From assembly GCA_002431345.1 (NCBI GenBank), contig DJEN01000058.1, positions 1-26,309 of the forward strand: 26,309 nt of DNA. The letters run 5' to 3'. Below the pieces are notes generated by a model, which saw only the letters and a list, made by a program, of their open reading frames with translations, made no database searches and was not told the origin of the DNA. Position 1 is the stretch's first letter, and each line of letters opens with the position of its first letter. The translations under genes were made by a program, and so were the position numbers. Shown here one piece after another: positions 13,762-21,884 of the stretch. The DNA is from Megasphaera sp. UBA5897 (GTDB taxonomy: Bacteria; Bacillota; Negativicutes; Veillonellales; Megasphaeraceae).

Positions 13762-14805
13762 GTGATTAAATTGGAAAATATTACCAAAACCTACGACGGC
13801 AAAGCACAAGTACATGCCTTAAAGGGTATCAACATGACGATTGACGACGGTGAAATTTTTGGTATTATCGGCAAAAGCGGCGCCGGCAAATCTACCCTTG
13901 TTCGCTGCATTAATATGCTGGAACGCCCGACCAGCGGCAATGTCATCATTGATGATAAAAATATGACTAACATGTCCGATGCGCAGCTGCGGGCAGAACG
14001 CAAAAACATCGGTATGATTTTCCAACACTTTAACCTGCTTTCATCCCGTACGGTCTTTGACAACATCGCCTTTCCGCTTGAACTCGTCGGCGCTTCCAAA
14101 GAAGCCATCCAGAAAAAAGTAGCCGATTTGCTGGAACTCGTCGGATTGACAGAACGGCAGTACAACTATCCGTCCCAGCTTTCCGGCGGGCAGAAGCAGC
14201 GTGTCGGCATTGCCCGGGCACTGGCGAGCGATCCGAAGATTTTGCTGTGTGATGAAGCTACATCCGCGCTGGATCCGCAGACGACAAAAGCAATTTTGGA
14301 ACTGCTGCAGGATATCAACAAGCGTCTCGGCATTACGATTGTCATCATCACGCATGAAATGGCTGTTATCAAAGAAATCTGCGACCGCGTTGCCGTTATT
14401 GAAGGCGGCGTCATCAAAGAACAAGGCCGTGTCGTCGATGTCTTTACCAACCCGCAGTCGCAGACGATGAAAGATTTCGTTAAATCCATTATTAATATGG
14501 AACTGCCGGCAGGCATTAAAAAAATGGGCATTACAGACCAGCCGGCACCGGATTACGGCATGCTCGTACGTCTTCGCTTTAAAGGCAAAGAAACCAACAA
14601 TCCTATTGTCGCTTCTATCGTCGAAAAATTTCACACCTATGTCAGCGTACTGTACGGCAACATCGATTATATCCAAGACGAACCGTTCGGCTATTTAATC
14701 GTTGTCGTCATGGGCGACATGGAAGCACAAGCCAAAGCGTTAGCCTATATCAAAGAATTACCTGTTGGAAGTGAGGTTTTAGGTTATGTCCCAAGAAATC
14801 ATTAA
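13762..14805 (+). CDS. metN: Methionine ABC transporter ATP-binding protein MetN
   Basis: ATPase of the MetNIQ methionine importer, 347 residues as usual. Walker A GKSGAGKST (37-45), Q-loop MIFQHFN, signature LSGGQKQR (140-147), Walker B ILLCDEATSALD (160-171) and the switch His in ITHEM are all present. The C-terminal part (about 265-345) is the NIL (ACT-like) domain, which binds methionine on the cytoplasmic side and inhibits transport when pools are full. GTG start with AAGGAG eight bases upstream, 31 bases after the riboswitch terminator T-run. The 3' end overlaps metI by 20 bases. The S-box and gene order make methionine the expected substrate. Confidence 0.96.
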   Translation: MIKLENITKTYDGKAQVHALKGINMTIDDGEIFGIIGKSGAGKSTLVRCINMLERPTSGNVIIDDKNMTNMSDAQLRAERKNIGMIFQHFNLLSSRTVFDNIAFPLELVGASKEAIQKKVADLLELVGLTERQYNYPSQLSGGQKQRVGIARALASDPKILLCDEATSALDPQTTKAILELLQDINKRLGITIVIITHEMAVIKEICDRVAVIEGGVIKEQGRVVDVFTNPQSQTMKDFVKSIINMELPAGIKKMGITDQPAPDYGMLVRLRFKGKETNNPIVASIVEKFHTYVSVLYGNIDYIQDEPFGYLIVVVMGDMEAQAKALAYIKELPVGSEVLGYVPRNH

Positions 14806-15439
14806 ATTAATGCTGCAAGGCATTCAAGAAACCGTATTCATGGTTGCTGTTTCCACTGTTATCGCCGCTATCATCGGTATTCCCCTGGGCATTACGCTCG
14901 TAACGACCAGCAAAGGCCATATTTTAGAAAACCGTGTGATCAACAGCATCCTCGGCACGATTGTCAATGTCATCCGTTCGATTCCGTTTATCATCCTGAT
15001 GGTAGCAATTATTCCGCTAACACGTATTATTGCCGGCACCTCCATCGGCACGACAGCAGCCTGCGTACCGCTGACGATTGTCGCTATTCCTTTCCTTAGC
15101 CGCTTAGTAGAAACATCTATCCGAGAAGTCGATTTCGGTTTGGTAGAAGCTGCCGAATCCATGGGCGCGACACCGTTTCAAATCATCCGCAAGGTCTTGA
15201 TTCCGGAAGCACTGCCGACTATTATCAACAACATTACCGTCCTTATTGTCAATTTAATTGGCGCATCGGCTATGGCAGGCGCTATTGGCGGCGGCGGCCT
15301 TGGGGATATTGCCATCCGCTACGGGTATCAGCGGTTCCGCGCGGACGTCATGCTCGCTACAATTATCATTTTAATTGTTGTCGTCAATCTCATTCAAGCC
15401 TGCGGCGACTTTGCTTCCCGTAAGAAAAACAAACGCTAA
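14786..15439 (+). CDS. metI: Methionine ABC transporter permease MetI
   Basis: Membrane channel subunit of the MetNIQ importer, 217 residues, with about five membrane helices. The coupling-helix motif EAAESMGATPFQIIRKVLIPEALP (from about residue 121), which docks on MetN, is intact. The IGASAMAGAIGGGGLGDIAIRYGY stretch towards the C-terminus is characteristic of MetI. It starts inside the last codons of metN, so translation is coupled. After its stop a weak AATAC-GTAA-GTATT hairpin with a T-run (15438-15458) precedes metQ and might lower or process the downstream message. Confidence 0.95.
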   Translation: MSQEIIKLMLQGIQETVFMVAVSTVIAAIIGIPLGITLVTTSKGHILENRVINSILGTIVNVIRSIPFIILMVAIIPLTRIIAGTSIGTTAACVPLTIVAIPFLSRLVETSIREVDFGLVEAAESMGATPFQIIRKVLIPEALPTIINNITVLIVNLIGASAMAGAIGGGGLGDIAIRYGYQRFRADVMLATIIILIVVVNLIQACGDFASRKKNKR

Positions 15440-15496
15440 TACGTAAGTATTCATTTTTTTACTACGTCCTATTCGCATAAAAAGGAGTCATGCAGC

Positions 15497-16324
15497 ATGA
15501 AACATGTATGGAAAAAAGTATTTACTTTCGCCGCTGTTGCGTCTCTTTGCCTGTTTGCTGCCGGATGCGGCAGTACGGACAACAACAGTGCCAGCTCATC
15601 ACAGGAAAAGAAAGAAATCACACTGGGCGTTACGCCCGGTCCACAGGCAGAAATTGCTGAAGAAGTAAAGAAAGAGGCTGCTAAACAGGGCATTCTCATC
15701 CACATCATGGAATTTTCTGATTACGTTACACCGGATGTGGCGTTGTCCAACAAGGAAATTGATATGAACTCATACCAGCACAAACCGTTTATGGACAATC
15801 TGGTCAAGGACAAAGGCTTGAAAATCGCTTCTGTCGGCAATACGGTCATCGCCCCTATCGGCTTATACTCGCACAAAATCAAAAGCCTGGATGAAATCAA
15901 AGACGGCGATACCGTAGCCGTGCCAAACGATCCGACCAACGGGGCACGCGGTATTCTGCTGCTGCAGCAGGCTGGTTTGATTAAAGTCAAAGACGGCGTA
16001 AAATATCCGACTTCTACAGATGTTGCCGAAAATCCGAAACATTTGCAAATTAAAGAATTGGAAGCCGCACAAATTCCCCGTTCTCTCGATGATGTTACCT
16101 TTGCCGCTATCAATACGAACTTCGCGATGGATGCCGGTTTAGACCCGGTTCACGATGCCTTCTTCCGTGAAGACAAAGATTCGCCATATGCCAATATTCT
16201 GGCTGTCCATGAAGATGATGTAAACAATGCGACACTGCAGAAAATCGTCAAGATTTACCAAAGCGACACGATTAAACAATACATCGAAGAACACTTTAAA
16301 GGCGCCTTGATTCCGGCATTTTAA
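15497..16324 (+). CDS. metQ: Methionine-binding lipoprotein MetQ (NLPA family)
   Basis: Substrate-binding lipoprotein of the MetNIQ importer, 275 residues. A type II signal peptide ends in the lipobox LFAAGC with the lipidated Cys at about 24, then a Ser/Asn-rich linker. The mature NLPA domain begins near KKEITLGVTPGPQAEIAE and includes YVTPDVALSNKEIDMNSYQHKPFMD, typical of D- and L-methionine-binding MetQ proteins, and VAVPNDPTNGARGILLLQ. It hands methionine to MetI at the outer face of the cytoplasmic membrane. AAGGAG lies nine bases before the ATG. Last gene of the riboswitch operon; a terminator follows. Confidence 0.95.
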   Translation: MKHVWKKVFTFAAVASLCLFAAGCGSTDNNSASSSQEKKEITLGVTPGPQAEIAEEVKKEAAKQGILIHIMEFSDYVTPDVALSNKEIDMNSYQHKPFMDNLVKDKGLKIASVGNTVIAPIGLYSHKIKSLDEIKDGDTVAVPNDPTNGARGILLLQQAGLIKVKDGVKYPTSTDVAENPKHLQIKELEAAQIPRSLDDVTFAAINTNFAMDAGLDPVHDAFFREDKDSPYANILAVHEDDVNNATLQKIVKIYQSDTIKQYIEEHFKGALIPAF

Positions 16325-16332
16325 AAAACAAA

Positions 16333-16368
16333 AATAACTGTTCCTTTGTACGGAGCAGTTATTTTTTT
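16333..16368 (+). terminator. Terminator of metNIQ
   Basis: AATAACTGTTCC (16333-16344) pairs with GGAGCAGTTATT (16352-16363) with one G-T pair, and is followed by a T-run. It separates metQ from the reductase gene. Confidence 0.88.
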
Positions 16369-16375
16369 ATAAGGC

Positions 16376-16404
16376 TTAATTTATGGAGTAAAATCTGCTA
16401 CAAT
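16376..16404 (+). promoter_or_regulatory. Promoter of the nitrite/sulfite reductase gene
   Basis: TACAAT (16399-16404) is preceded by a weak TTAATT (16376-16381) at 17 bases. The gene's ATG has GAAGGG seven bases upstream. The promoter lies after the metNIQ terminator, so the reductase is separately transcribed and not under the SAM riboswitch unless there is read-through. Confidence 0.4.
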
Positions 16405-16446
16405 ACTAATCATACACATATGTATTCATGAAAGAAGGGCTTTAGA

Positions 16447-18000
16447 ATGATTTCTATTTCAGAAGAAACAAAAACAACGCTGCAAAAGGCGTATCCAGAA
16501 TTTGAAGAAGCATGTCATGCATTCTTCCGCCAAGAACTGCCTGCCAGCAAATACAAAGGCATTTCCGGCAAATTTGGCAGCTATGCTGAACGCGGCGGCA
16601 AAAGCGGTATGGTTCGCATGCGTTTTTCCGGCGGCTTAATCAGCAAAAAGCAAATTCAATTTCTTGCAGAAGCGTTGGAAAAATACCATGTATCTTTAGT
16701 TCACTTTACGACAGGCCAGGCCATCCAGTATCATAAGCTCAGCGGCGAAGATATTCTTTCCTTATATCAGGAATGTTTTGACCAGGGCATTTACTGTGCC
16801 GGCGGCGGCGGCGACAACCCCCGCAATGTAACGGCCAGCCCGCTGCGCGGCGTAGATCCGAATGAATTTTTTGATATTTCCCCGTATGTAGATGCCGCAG
16901 CCAGCTATGCTATTTCCTTAATCCCCCAACTGCACCTGCCCAGAAAATATAAAATCGGCTTTTCCAGCGGCTCGGACAACGAAGGACATGCAACGTTTAA
17001 AGACTTGGGCTTTCTCGCCAAGAAAAACGGTACCTTCGATGTATATGCTGCCGGCGGCTTGGGTGCTTCCAATCCCCGCTTAGGCATTAAAGTTGCCGAA
17101 AACGTAGACCCGACAAAGATTTTGTATTATATTGATGCCTTTGCACAGGTCTTTATGAAATATGGTGACTATACCAATCGTGCCAAAGCCCGTTCCCGTT
17201 TTATGCCAACGAATTTAGGCGATGACGAATTCTGCCGTGTTTTCCAAACGTACCTAAAACAATCGGAAGAAAAAGACTTGGATATTACACCGGTTTCCAC
17301 GCCGATTACCAAAAAAGCGCCCACTTCTGCTGCGCCTGTCAACCCGCGGATTCAGCGTCAAAAACAGGCCAACCTGTACTATGTATCCTATCACCCCACA
17401 GCCGGCACGCCAGATCGGGATGTATTCCTTCACCTGCTGCAGTATCTGTCTACAGTAGACGGTGTTGAAATTCGGCTACAGCCTGATGAAACATTGTACG
17501 CCATCAACTTAACAGCAGAAGAAGCAGAAAAAGCCGCTGCCATTACCGAAGGTGATACAGCACACAATGCTTTTGAAGCGTCTGTTTGCTGCATTGGCGC
17601 TTCGATTTGCCAGCAGGGCCTGCGCGACTCCCATGCAATGCTGCTTCACACCCTGCAGAAACTGCATGACTCCCATGTCGATACGTCGCTGCTGCCGCAG
17701 CTGCATATATCCGGCTGCCCGGCTTCCTGTGGTACGCCGCAGGTGGGTGCCATTGGCCTGCGCGGAGCTGCAAAGAAAATCGACGGTGCTATGCAGCCTG
17801 CTTTTGCCGTATTAGCCGGCGGTACCTATACAGCTACGCAGGAACACTTGGGAACAGAAATCGGCGTCATTACAGAAGCCAACATTCCCGCATTTCTTAC
17901 ACAATTAGCGGCAGTCCTGCAAAAAGCCAATCAGCCGTTTACCACATGGTATCCGGCACACCATGAAGAATTTGCCGCACTCGTCAAGACAATCGAATAA
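16447..18000 (+). CDS. Sirohaem nitrite/sulfite reductase
   Basis: A 517-residue member of the nitrite/sulfite reductase haemoprotein family, which performs six-electron reduction of sulfite to sulfide or nitrite to ammonia. There are two repeats, each of a ferredoxin-like half domain and a catalytic domain. The first has MVRMRFSGGLISKKQIQFLA and the arginine-bearing NVTASPLRGVDPNE; the second carries the four cluster-and-sirohaem cysteines C382-X5-C388 and C424-X3-C428 in SGCPASCGTPQ. No flavin domain, so electrons would come from ferredoxin or a partner protein. Sequence alone does not separate nitrite from sulfite. Its position beside the methionine importer favours sulfite in cysteine or methionine synthesis. 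Confidence 0.87.
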   Translation: MISISEETKTTLQKAYPEFEEACHAFFRQELPASKYKGISGKFGSYAERGGKSGMVRMRFSGGLISKKQIQFLAEALEKYHVSLVHFTTGQAIQYHKLSGEDILSLYQECFDQGIYCAGGGGDNPRNVTASPLRGVDPNEFFDISPYVDAAASYAISLIPQLHLPRKYKIGFSSGSDNEGHATFKDLGFLAKKNGTFDVYAAGGLGASNPRLGIKVAENVDPTKILYYIDAFAQVFMKYGDYTNRAKARSRFMPTNLGDDEFCRVFQTYLKQSEEKDLDITPVSTPITKKAPTSAAPVNPRIQRQKQANLYYVSYHPTAGTPDRDVFLHLLQYLSTVDGVEIRLQPDETLYAINLTAEEAEKAAAITEGDTAHNAFEASVCCIGASICQQGLRDSHAMLLHTLQKLHDSHVDTSLLPQLHISGCPASCGTPQVGAIGLRGAAKKIDGAMQPAFAVLAGGTYTATQEHLGTEIGVITEANIPAFLTQLAAVLQKANQPFTTWYPAHHEEFAALVKTIE

Positions 18001-18021
18001 ACTTTTCTAGGCAGAAAAGCC

Positions 18022-18069
18022 AAAAACTCTCTGACAGTCCTTAAAGCAGACTGTACAGAGAGTTTTTTT
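18022..18069. terminator. Bidirectional terminator between reductase and queF
   Basis: AAAACTCTCTGACAGTC (18023-18039) pairs with GACTGT-A-CAGAGAGTTTT across a nine-base loop with one bulge. T-rich on the right and A-rich on the left, it can serve both converging genes. Confidence 0.88.
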
Positions 18070-18085
18070 GTTTTCTTTTTTTTAG

Positions 18086-18580
18086 TTATCGATTATCTAC
18101 TTTTTCAGGATATAGATCGTGCTGGGACAGCCGCTGCCAAGCGACTTGTTCCCATGGCGTCCCTTTTTTGCCGTAATTGCAGTACGGGTCAATACTAATA
18201 CCTCCGCGCGGCAGGAATTTACCCCATACTTCAATATATTTAGGATCCATGCGGGCAATTAAATCATCCATAATGATATTCACGCAGTCCTCATGGAAAT
18301 CGCCGTGATTGCGAAAACTGAATAAATACAGCTTCAGTGACTTGCTTTCTACCATCCGTGTATCCGGCACATACGAAATATAAATCGTCGCATAGTCAGG
18401 CTGGCCGGTCATCGGGCACAGGCTGGTAAATTCGGGACAATTAAACTTGACAAAATAGTCCCGGTCCGGATGTTTGTTAATAAATGTTTCCAACAGGTCA
18501 GGATTGTAATCCTGACTGTATGCAGTATGCTGATTGCCAAGGAGTGTTACACCCTGCAATTCTTCTTTTGAACGGCTCAT
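18086..18580 (-). CDS. queF: PreQ0 reductase QueF (NADPH-dependent 7-cyano-7-deazaguanine reductase)
   Basis: Reduces the nitrile preQ0 to the amine preQ1 with two NADPH, a late step in making queuosine for tRNA. With ATG 18580 it has 164 residues, the unimodular (YkvM-type) size. Catalytic Cys55 and Asp62 lie in FTSLCPMTGQPD, the QueF motif ESKSLKLYLFSFRNH is at 79-92, and Glu97 is in FHED; all sit at the Bacillus QueF positions as I recall them. AGGAGG precedes the ATG, and the start overlaps the queT stop (ATGA). An upstream open extension of 56 codons runs through queT and is not real. Regulated with queT by the preQ1 riboswitch. Confidence 0.95.
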   Translation of the reverse strand: MSRSKEELQGVTLLGNQHTAYSQDYNPDLLETFINKHPDRDYFVKFNCPEFTSLCPMTGQPDYATIYISYVPDTRMVESKSLKLYLFSFRNHGDFHEDCVNIIMDDLIARMDPKYIEVWGKFLPRGGISIDPYCNYGKKGTPWEQVAWQRLSQHDLYPEKVDNR

Positions 18581-19071
18581 ATGCCCTCCTGATGAAAAAT
18601 ATATACCTTTGCCAACGCATGAATCAAAAATACACCGCAAATCGCAGGCGGCAGCTGGCCCACTGACAGATTGATGACGAGCATGCCGTACGGCAGCTGC
18701 AGCAGATACGAAAGCCACAAACTGACGACCAGTGAAGGAACCCACCAAATAGGCAGCACGGTCAGCCAGACATTGCCGTGATGCTGTCTAATCTGCACAA
18801 TCAGCCACGTCGTTATCATGCCGACTGCACAGCCGCCCAGCATATCCAGCGGTCCCAAGCCGCCAAACAAAAAATTAGCAATGAGATTGGCAATCCCCAG
18901 CGGCACAACTAGGAAGGGGTACCAATACGCCAATGCATACAACGCAGTCGCAATACGAATTTGATAGGCTCCGAAGGATATGCCTTGAGTCACATACAAT
19001 ACAACAATATATACAGCAATGACCATGCTTGCTATGGTCATTCGTTTCGTAGTAGCCAGGAAATTATACAT
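18577..19071 (-). CDS. queT: Queuosine precursor transporter QueT
   Basis: A membrane protein of about 164 residues with five or six hydrophobic helices, of the QueT (DUF988) family of substrate-capturing proteins used by energy-coupling-factor transporters. Recognisable parts are TQGISFGAYQIRIATALYALAYWYPFLVVPLGIANLIANFLFGG and LGPLDMLGGCAVG. It likely brings in preQ0 or another deazaguanine precursor together with shared ECF ATPase and T subunits encoded elsewhere. ATG 19071 has AAGGGGGTG six bases upstream; a GTG three codons earlier overlaps that site. A preQ1-I riboswitch lies upstream and queF overlaps downstream, so function and control agree. Confidence 0.9.
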   Translation of the reverse strand: MYNFLATTKRMTIASMVIAVYIVVLYVTQGISFGAYQIRIATALYALAYWYPFLVVPLGIANLIANFLFGGLGPLDMLGGCAVGMITTWLIVQIRQHHGNVWLTVLPIWWVPSLVVSLWLSYLLQLPYGMLVINLSVGQLPPAICGVFLIHALAKVYIFHQEGI

Positions 19072-19097
19072 CAGCGTCACCCCCTTTCATGGTTAAG

Positions 19098-19131
19098 CAA
19101 AAAATAAACGGGCTTGCCGAAACAAACCCGT
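19098..19131 (-). terminator. Terminator in the preQ1 riboswitch leader
   Basis: On the minus strand ACGGGTTTG (19123-19131) pairs with CAAGCCCGT (19108-19116), with one G-U pair, followed by TTATTTTTT. It stands between the aptamer and queT and so probably serves as the riboswitch expression platform. It would also end read-through from lepB. Confidence 0.8.
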
Positions 19132-19152
19132 CGTGTACGTATGGTACTGCTT

Positions 19153-19192
19153 CCTAGTTTTGTTTATCGACAGGATGGATTGCGAACTGTCC
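19153..19192 (-). ncRNA. PreQ1-I riboswitch aptamer
   Basis: On the minus strand GACAG and CTGTC form P1 around a loop beginning TTCGCA and containing TCC, followed by the A-rich tail ATAAACAAAACTAGG. This is the compact preQ1-I layout, close to the Thermoanaerobacter tengcongensis aptamer as I recall it (TCGCA in the loop, AACAAAAC-AGG in the tail, loop CC pairing with tail GG). A terminator lies 20 bases downstream, then queT-queF. Binding of preQ1 is expected to shut off these genes. The aptamer begins only 17 bases after lepB ends. Confidence 0.82.
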
Positions 19193-19208
19193 TTTACGCT
19201 TTATGCTA

Positions 19209-19769
19209 TTACCAAATAACGTGTCCCAGTACATGGTCTACCGGTACTGGCCCGATGAAACGGCTGTCACTACTGTGATTGCGGTTATCACCCATACAGA
19301 ATACATACCCTTCGGGAATCTTGATTTCATCCTTGCGGCTGTATTCCATCGTTTCATTAATATACGGTTCATCTAAGGCTTCGCCATTGCGCCATACCTT
19401 GCCGTCATGGAATGCCAGCGTATCGCCCGGCCGGCCGATAACGCGTTTGACCCAGACATTTTTCGTCTGTAAATCATGATTGAAAAATGCCAGGTAGTTG
19501 TTCATCGGTTCTACAACGTCATCTTTCCACGTCCGATGGTACTGTGTACGGCTGTCAATGATGACAATGTCACCATAGTTAGGTACTTCCCGCAGGACAT
19601 GATTCCATTTGGATACAATCAAATATTCTCCGTTGTGCAGTGTCGGCACCATCGATTCACCGGACACCCGTGTCGGCTGAAAGAAAAATATATGAATTAC
19701 CATGGCAATGGCTAACGCTATGATAATAGAATAAACCCATTCAAAAACTTCATGAAAAAATGTATTCAC
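19209..19769 (-). CDS. lepB: Signal peptidase I
   Basis: Membrane-bound protease that cuts signal peptides from exported proteins. With GTG 19769 it has 186 residues, typical of the small Gram-positive-type enzymes. One N-terminal membrane anchor (about 11-30) precedes the catalytic Ser39 in SGESMVPTL and the general-base Lys108 in VWVKRVIGRPGD; the later box GDNRNHSSDSRFIGPVP is also intact. I chose the GTG because AAGGAGG stands eight bases upstream; an ATG 17 codons earlier lies close to the predicted promoter and lacks such a site. It has its own promoter just after ligA. Confidence 0.95.
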   Translation of the reverse strand: MNTFFHEVFEWVYSIIIALAIAMVIHIFFFQPTRVSGESMVPTLHNGEYLIVSKWNHVLREVPNYGDIVIIDSRTQYHRTWKDDVVEPMNNYLAFFNHDLQTKNVWVKRVIGRPGDTLAFHDGKVWRNGEALDEPYINETMEYSRKDEIKIPEGYVFCMGDNRNHSSDSRFIGPVPVDHVLGHVIW

Positions 19770-19799
19770 ACCAACCCCTCCTTCGTTGCGTACGTATCT

Positions 19800-19828
19800 A
19801 TTGTAACAAAGGGTACGCATAAAAGCAA
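19800..19828 (-). promoter_or_regulatory. lepB promoter
   Basis: On the minus strand TTGCTT (19823-19828) is 17 bases from TACAAT (19800-19805), about 30 bases upstream of the GTG start. It supports the shorter lepB start, since transcription would begin inside the longer frame. Confidence 0.55.
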
Positions 19829-19860
19829 GGCTGCGCTATTACTCATCATCATACTCATGC

Positions 19861-21861
19861 CTAATCTCGTTCCAGCCAGTCGCGGAATTCTTCTTCGGAA
19901 ATAATATGCGTTCCCAGCTTTTGCGCTTTTTCATATTTGCTGCCCGGTTCGGCACCGGCGACGACGAGCGTCGTTTTTTTAGTAACAGCCGACGTACATT
20001 TACCGCCCCGGTCTTCTACAGCCTGCTGTGCTTCTTTGCGCGTCATGGTCTGCAGTTTGCCTGTCAAAACGACAATTTCGCCGTCAAAGGCCGTACTAAT
20101 CAGCTGCCGTTTTTCAGCTGTCATATCAATGCCATAAGCCTGCAGTTTCTGTATCAATGCCTGATTATCCGGATTGCCTGCATACGCCGCAATGCTTGCG
20201 GCAATACGCGGGCCAATTTCACCAATAGCCGTCAGCTCATCGACAGACGCCTTCATCACTGCATCCATCGAACCAAAACATTCTGCCAAAATCCGGCCGG
20301 CTTTGGCACCGACAAAGCGAATCCCCAAGGCAAACAAGACGCGTGCCAAGCCGACATGCTTGCTATCCTCAATCGCTTGCAGCAGATTATCTGCTGACTT
20401 TTCACCAAACCCTTCCAAATCTACCAATTCGTCTTTGGTCAATCCGTATATGTCGGACACATCATGAATCAGCTGCTGCTGCAGCAGCTGCTGCACAATC
20501 GCATCACCTAAGCCGTCAATGTTCATGGCATCACGGGAAACAAAATGGGCTATTTTTTCACTAATAACAGCCGGACAGTTGGGATTGGTACAGCGTGTAG
20601 CCGCCTCCCCTTCAAGCCGTACGACAGGACTGCCGCAGCACGGGCAGGTCTTGGGCATAGCAAATACCGTTTCGTTTCCTGTTCTGTCGGAGGTAACTGG
20701 GCGAACGACTTCCGGAATAATTTCACCGGCTTTTTGGATAATGACGGTATCACCAACACGAATGTCTTTTTCTTTAATATAGTCTTCATTATGCAGAGTT
20801 GCCCGCTTGACCGTCGTTCCTGCCAGCCGTACGGGCTTAAGGTCTGCTGCCGGTGTCAGCACGCCCGTTCGTCCCAGCGTAATCGAAATCCCCAAGACCT
20901 TTGTTTTTGCCTGTTCCGGCGGAAATTTATACGCAATGGCCCAGCGGGGAATTTTGACGGTATTTCCCAACCGTGTCTGCTGGGCAAAGGAATTGACCTT
21001 GACGACCATGCCGTCTGTCGCATAAGGTAGTGTATCACGCCGTTCATCCCACGTGTGGATAAACTGAATGACTTCAGCCATCGTCTTGAATTTCCGGTAT
21101 TCCGGATTGACTTGAAAACGGAATGCCTTCAAATCAGCCAGCAGTTCTTCCTGACTGTTGATTTCGATGCCGACATTACCTCCCAAGGCATAAGCAAAAA
21201 ATGCCAGCTTGCGCTGTGCCGTAATGCTCGGGTCCAGCTGCCGCAGCGAGCCTGCGGCGGCATTGCGGGGATTGGCAAACGGTTCTAACTCATCATCCCG
21301 GCGCTGTGCATTCAGCTTGGCAAAGGATTCAATCGGCATGTACACTTCGCCGCGGATTTCGATATGCGGTGACGTACTATCAATATGCAGAGGAATCGTG
21401 CGAATAGTGCGCACATTATTGGTAATATCTTCACCTACACGACCGTCGCCGCGGGTTACGCCGCGGATAAACTGCCCGTATTCATAAATCAAGTTGACAG
21501 CAAGCCCGTCAATTTTCAATTCCACGACATACTCTACCTCTTCACCGTCCAAATCTTGGCGCACACGCTGGTCAAACTCCATCAGCTCTGCATCGTTAAA
21601 GACATCACCTAAACTAAGCATCGGCCTGTCGTGGGTATATTTAGCAAAGCCGCCAGAAATTTTGGAGCCGACACGCTGTGTCGGTGAATCCGGTGTAATC
21701 CATTCCGGGTGAGCTTTTTCTATCGTTTCCAGTTCCCGATACATCATATCGTATTCATAATCGGTGACAGTCGGTTTATCCAGCGTATAATATTGATAGC
21801 TGAGTTCATCCAGTGTCTTGCGCAGCTCTAACAGCCGCGTCTTCATTGTCGTGTCATCCAT
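19861..21861 (-). CDS. ligA: NAD-dependent DNA ligase LigA
   Basis: Seals nicks in replication and repair using NAD. With ATG 21861 it has 666 residues, the normal size. Order of parts: NAD-binding Ia region with YxxLD-type start (YQYYTLDKPTVTDYEYD), the adenylation domain with the AMP-accepting Lys116 in ELKIDG, an OB fold, a four-cysteine zinc finger (CPCCG ... CTNPNC), helix-hairpin-helix repeats with GEKSADNLL and GPRIAASIA, and a C-terminal BRCT domain (about 590-666). GGGAGG six bases before the ATG fixes the start; an upstream ATG six codons earlier is poorer. It lies 23 bases after thrE, probably in one operon with pcrA and thrE. Confidence 0.97.
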   Translation of the reverse strand: MDDTTMKTRLLELRKTLDELSYQYYTLDKPTVTDYEYDMMYRELETIEKAHPEWITPDSPTQRVGSKISGGFAKYTHDRPMLSLGDVFNDAELMEFDQRVRQDLDGEEVEYVVELKIDGLAVNLIYEYGQFIRGVTRGDGRVGEDITNNVRTIRTIPLHIDSTSPHIEIRGEVYMPIESFAKLNAQRRDDELEPFANPRNAAAGSLRQLDPSITAQRKLAFFAYALGGNVGIEINSQEELLADLKAFRFQVNPEYRKFKTMAEVIQFIHTWDERRDTLPYATDGMVVKVNSFAQQTRLGNTVKIPRWAIAYKFPPEQAKTKVLGISITLGRTGVLTPAADLKPVRLAGTTVKRATLHNEDYIKEKDIRVGDTVIIQKAGEIIPEVVRPVTSDRTGNETVFAMPKTCPCCGSPVVRLEGEAATRCTNPNCPAVISEKIAHFVSRDAMNIDGLGDAIVQQLLQQQLIHDVSDIYGLTKDELVDLEGFGEKSADNLLQAIEDSKHVGLARVLFALGIRFVGAKAGRILAECFGSMDAVMKASVDELTAIGEIGPRIAASIAAYAGNPDNQALIQKLQAYGIDMTAEKRQLISTAFDGEIVVLTGKLQTMTRKEAQQAVEDRGGKCTSAVTKKTTLVVAGAEPGSKYEKAQKLGTHIISEEEFRDWLERD

Positions 21862-21884
21862 AAAAAACCTCCCTATCACACGTT

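Noticed and set aside
14041..14676. Minus-strand open frame of 211 codons
   Set aside because: Antisense to metN, which has every ABC ATPase motif; no independent support.
15438..15458. Possible terminator between metI and metQ
   Set aside because: The stem is only five A/T-rich pairs; metQ is needed with metNI, so at most a weak attenuator. Mentioned under metI only.
18581..18748. 56-codon upstream extension of queF
   Set aside because: It runs through queT, has no ribosome binding site, and the 164-residue form matches the family exactly with an AGGAGG before its ATG.
20470..20495. CTG/CAG-rich repeat
   Set aside because: It encodes a short Gln/Leu run in a helix-hairpin-helix part of LigA; ordinary codon repetition and not a functional repeat.
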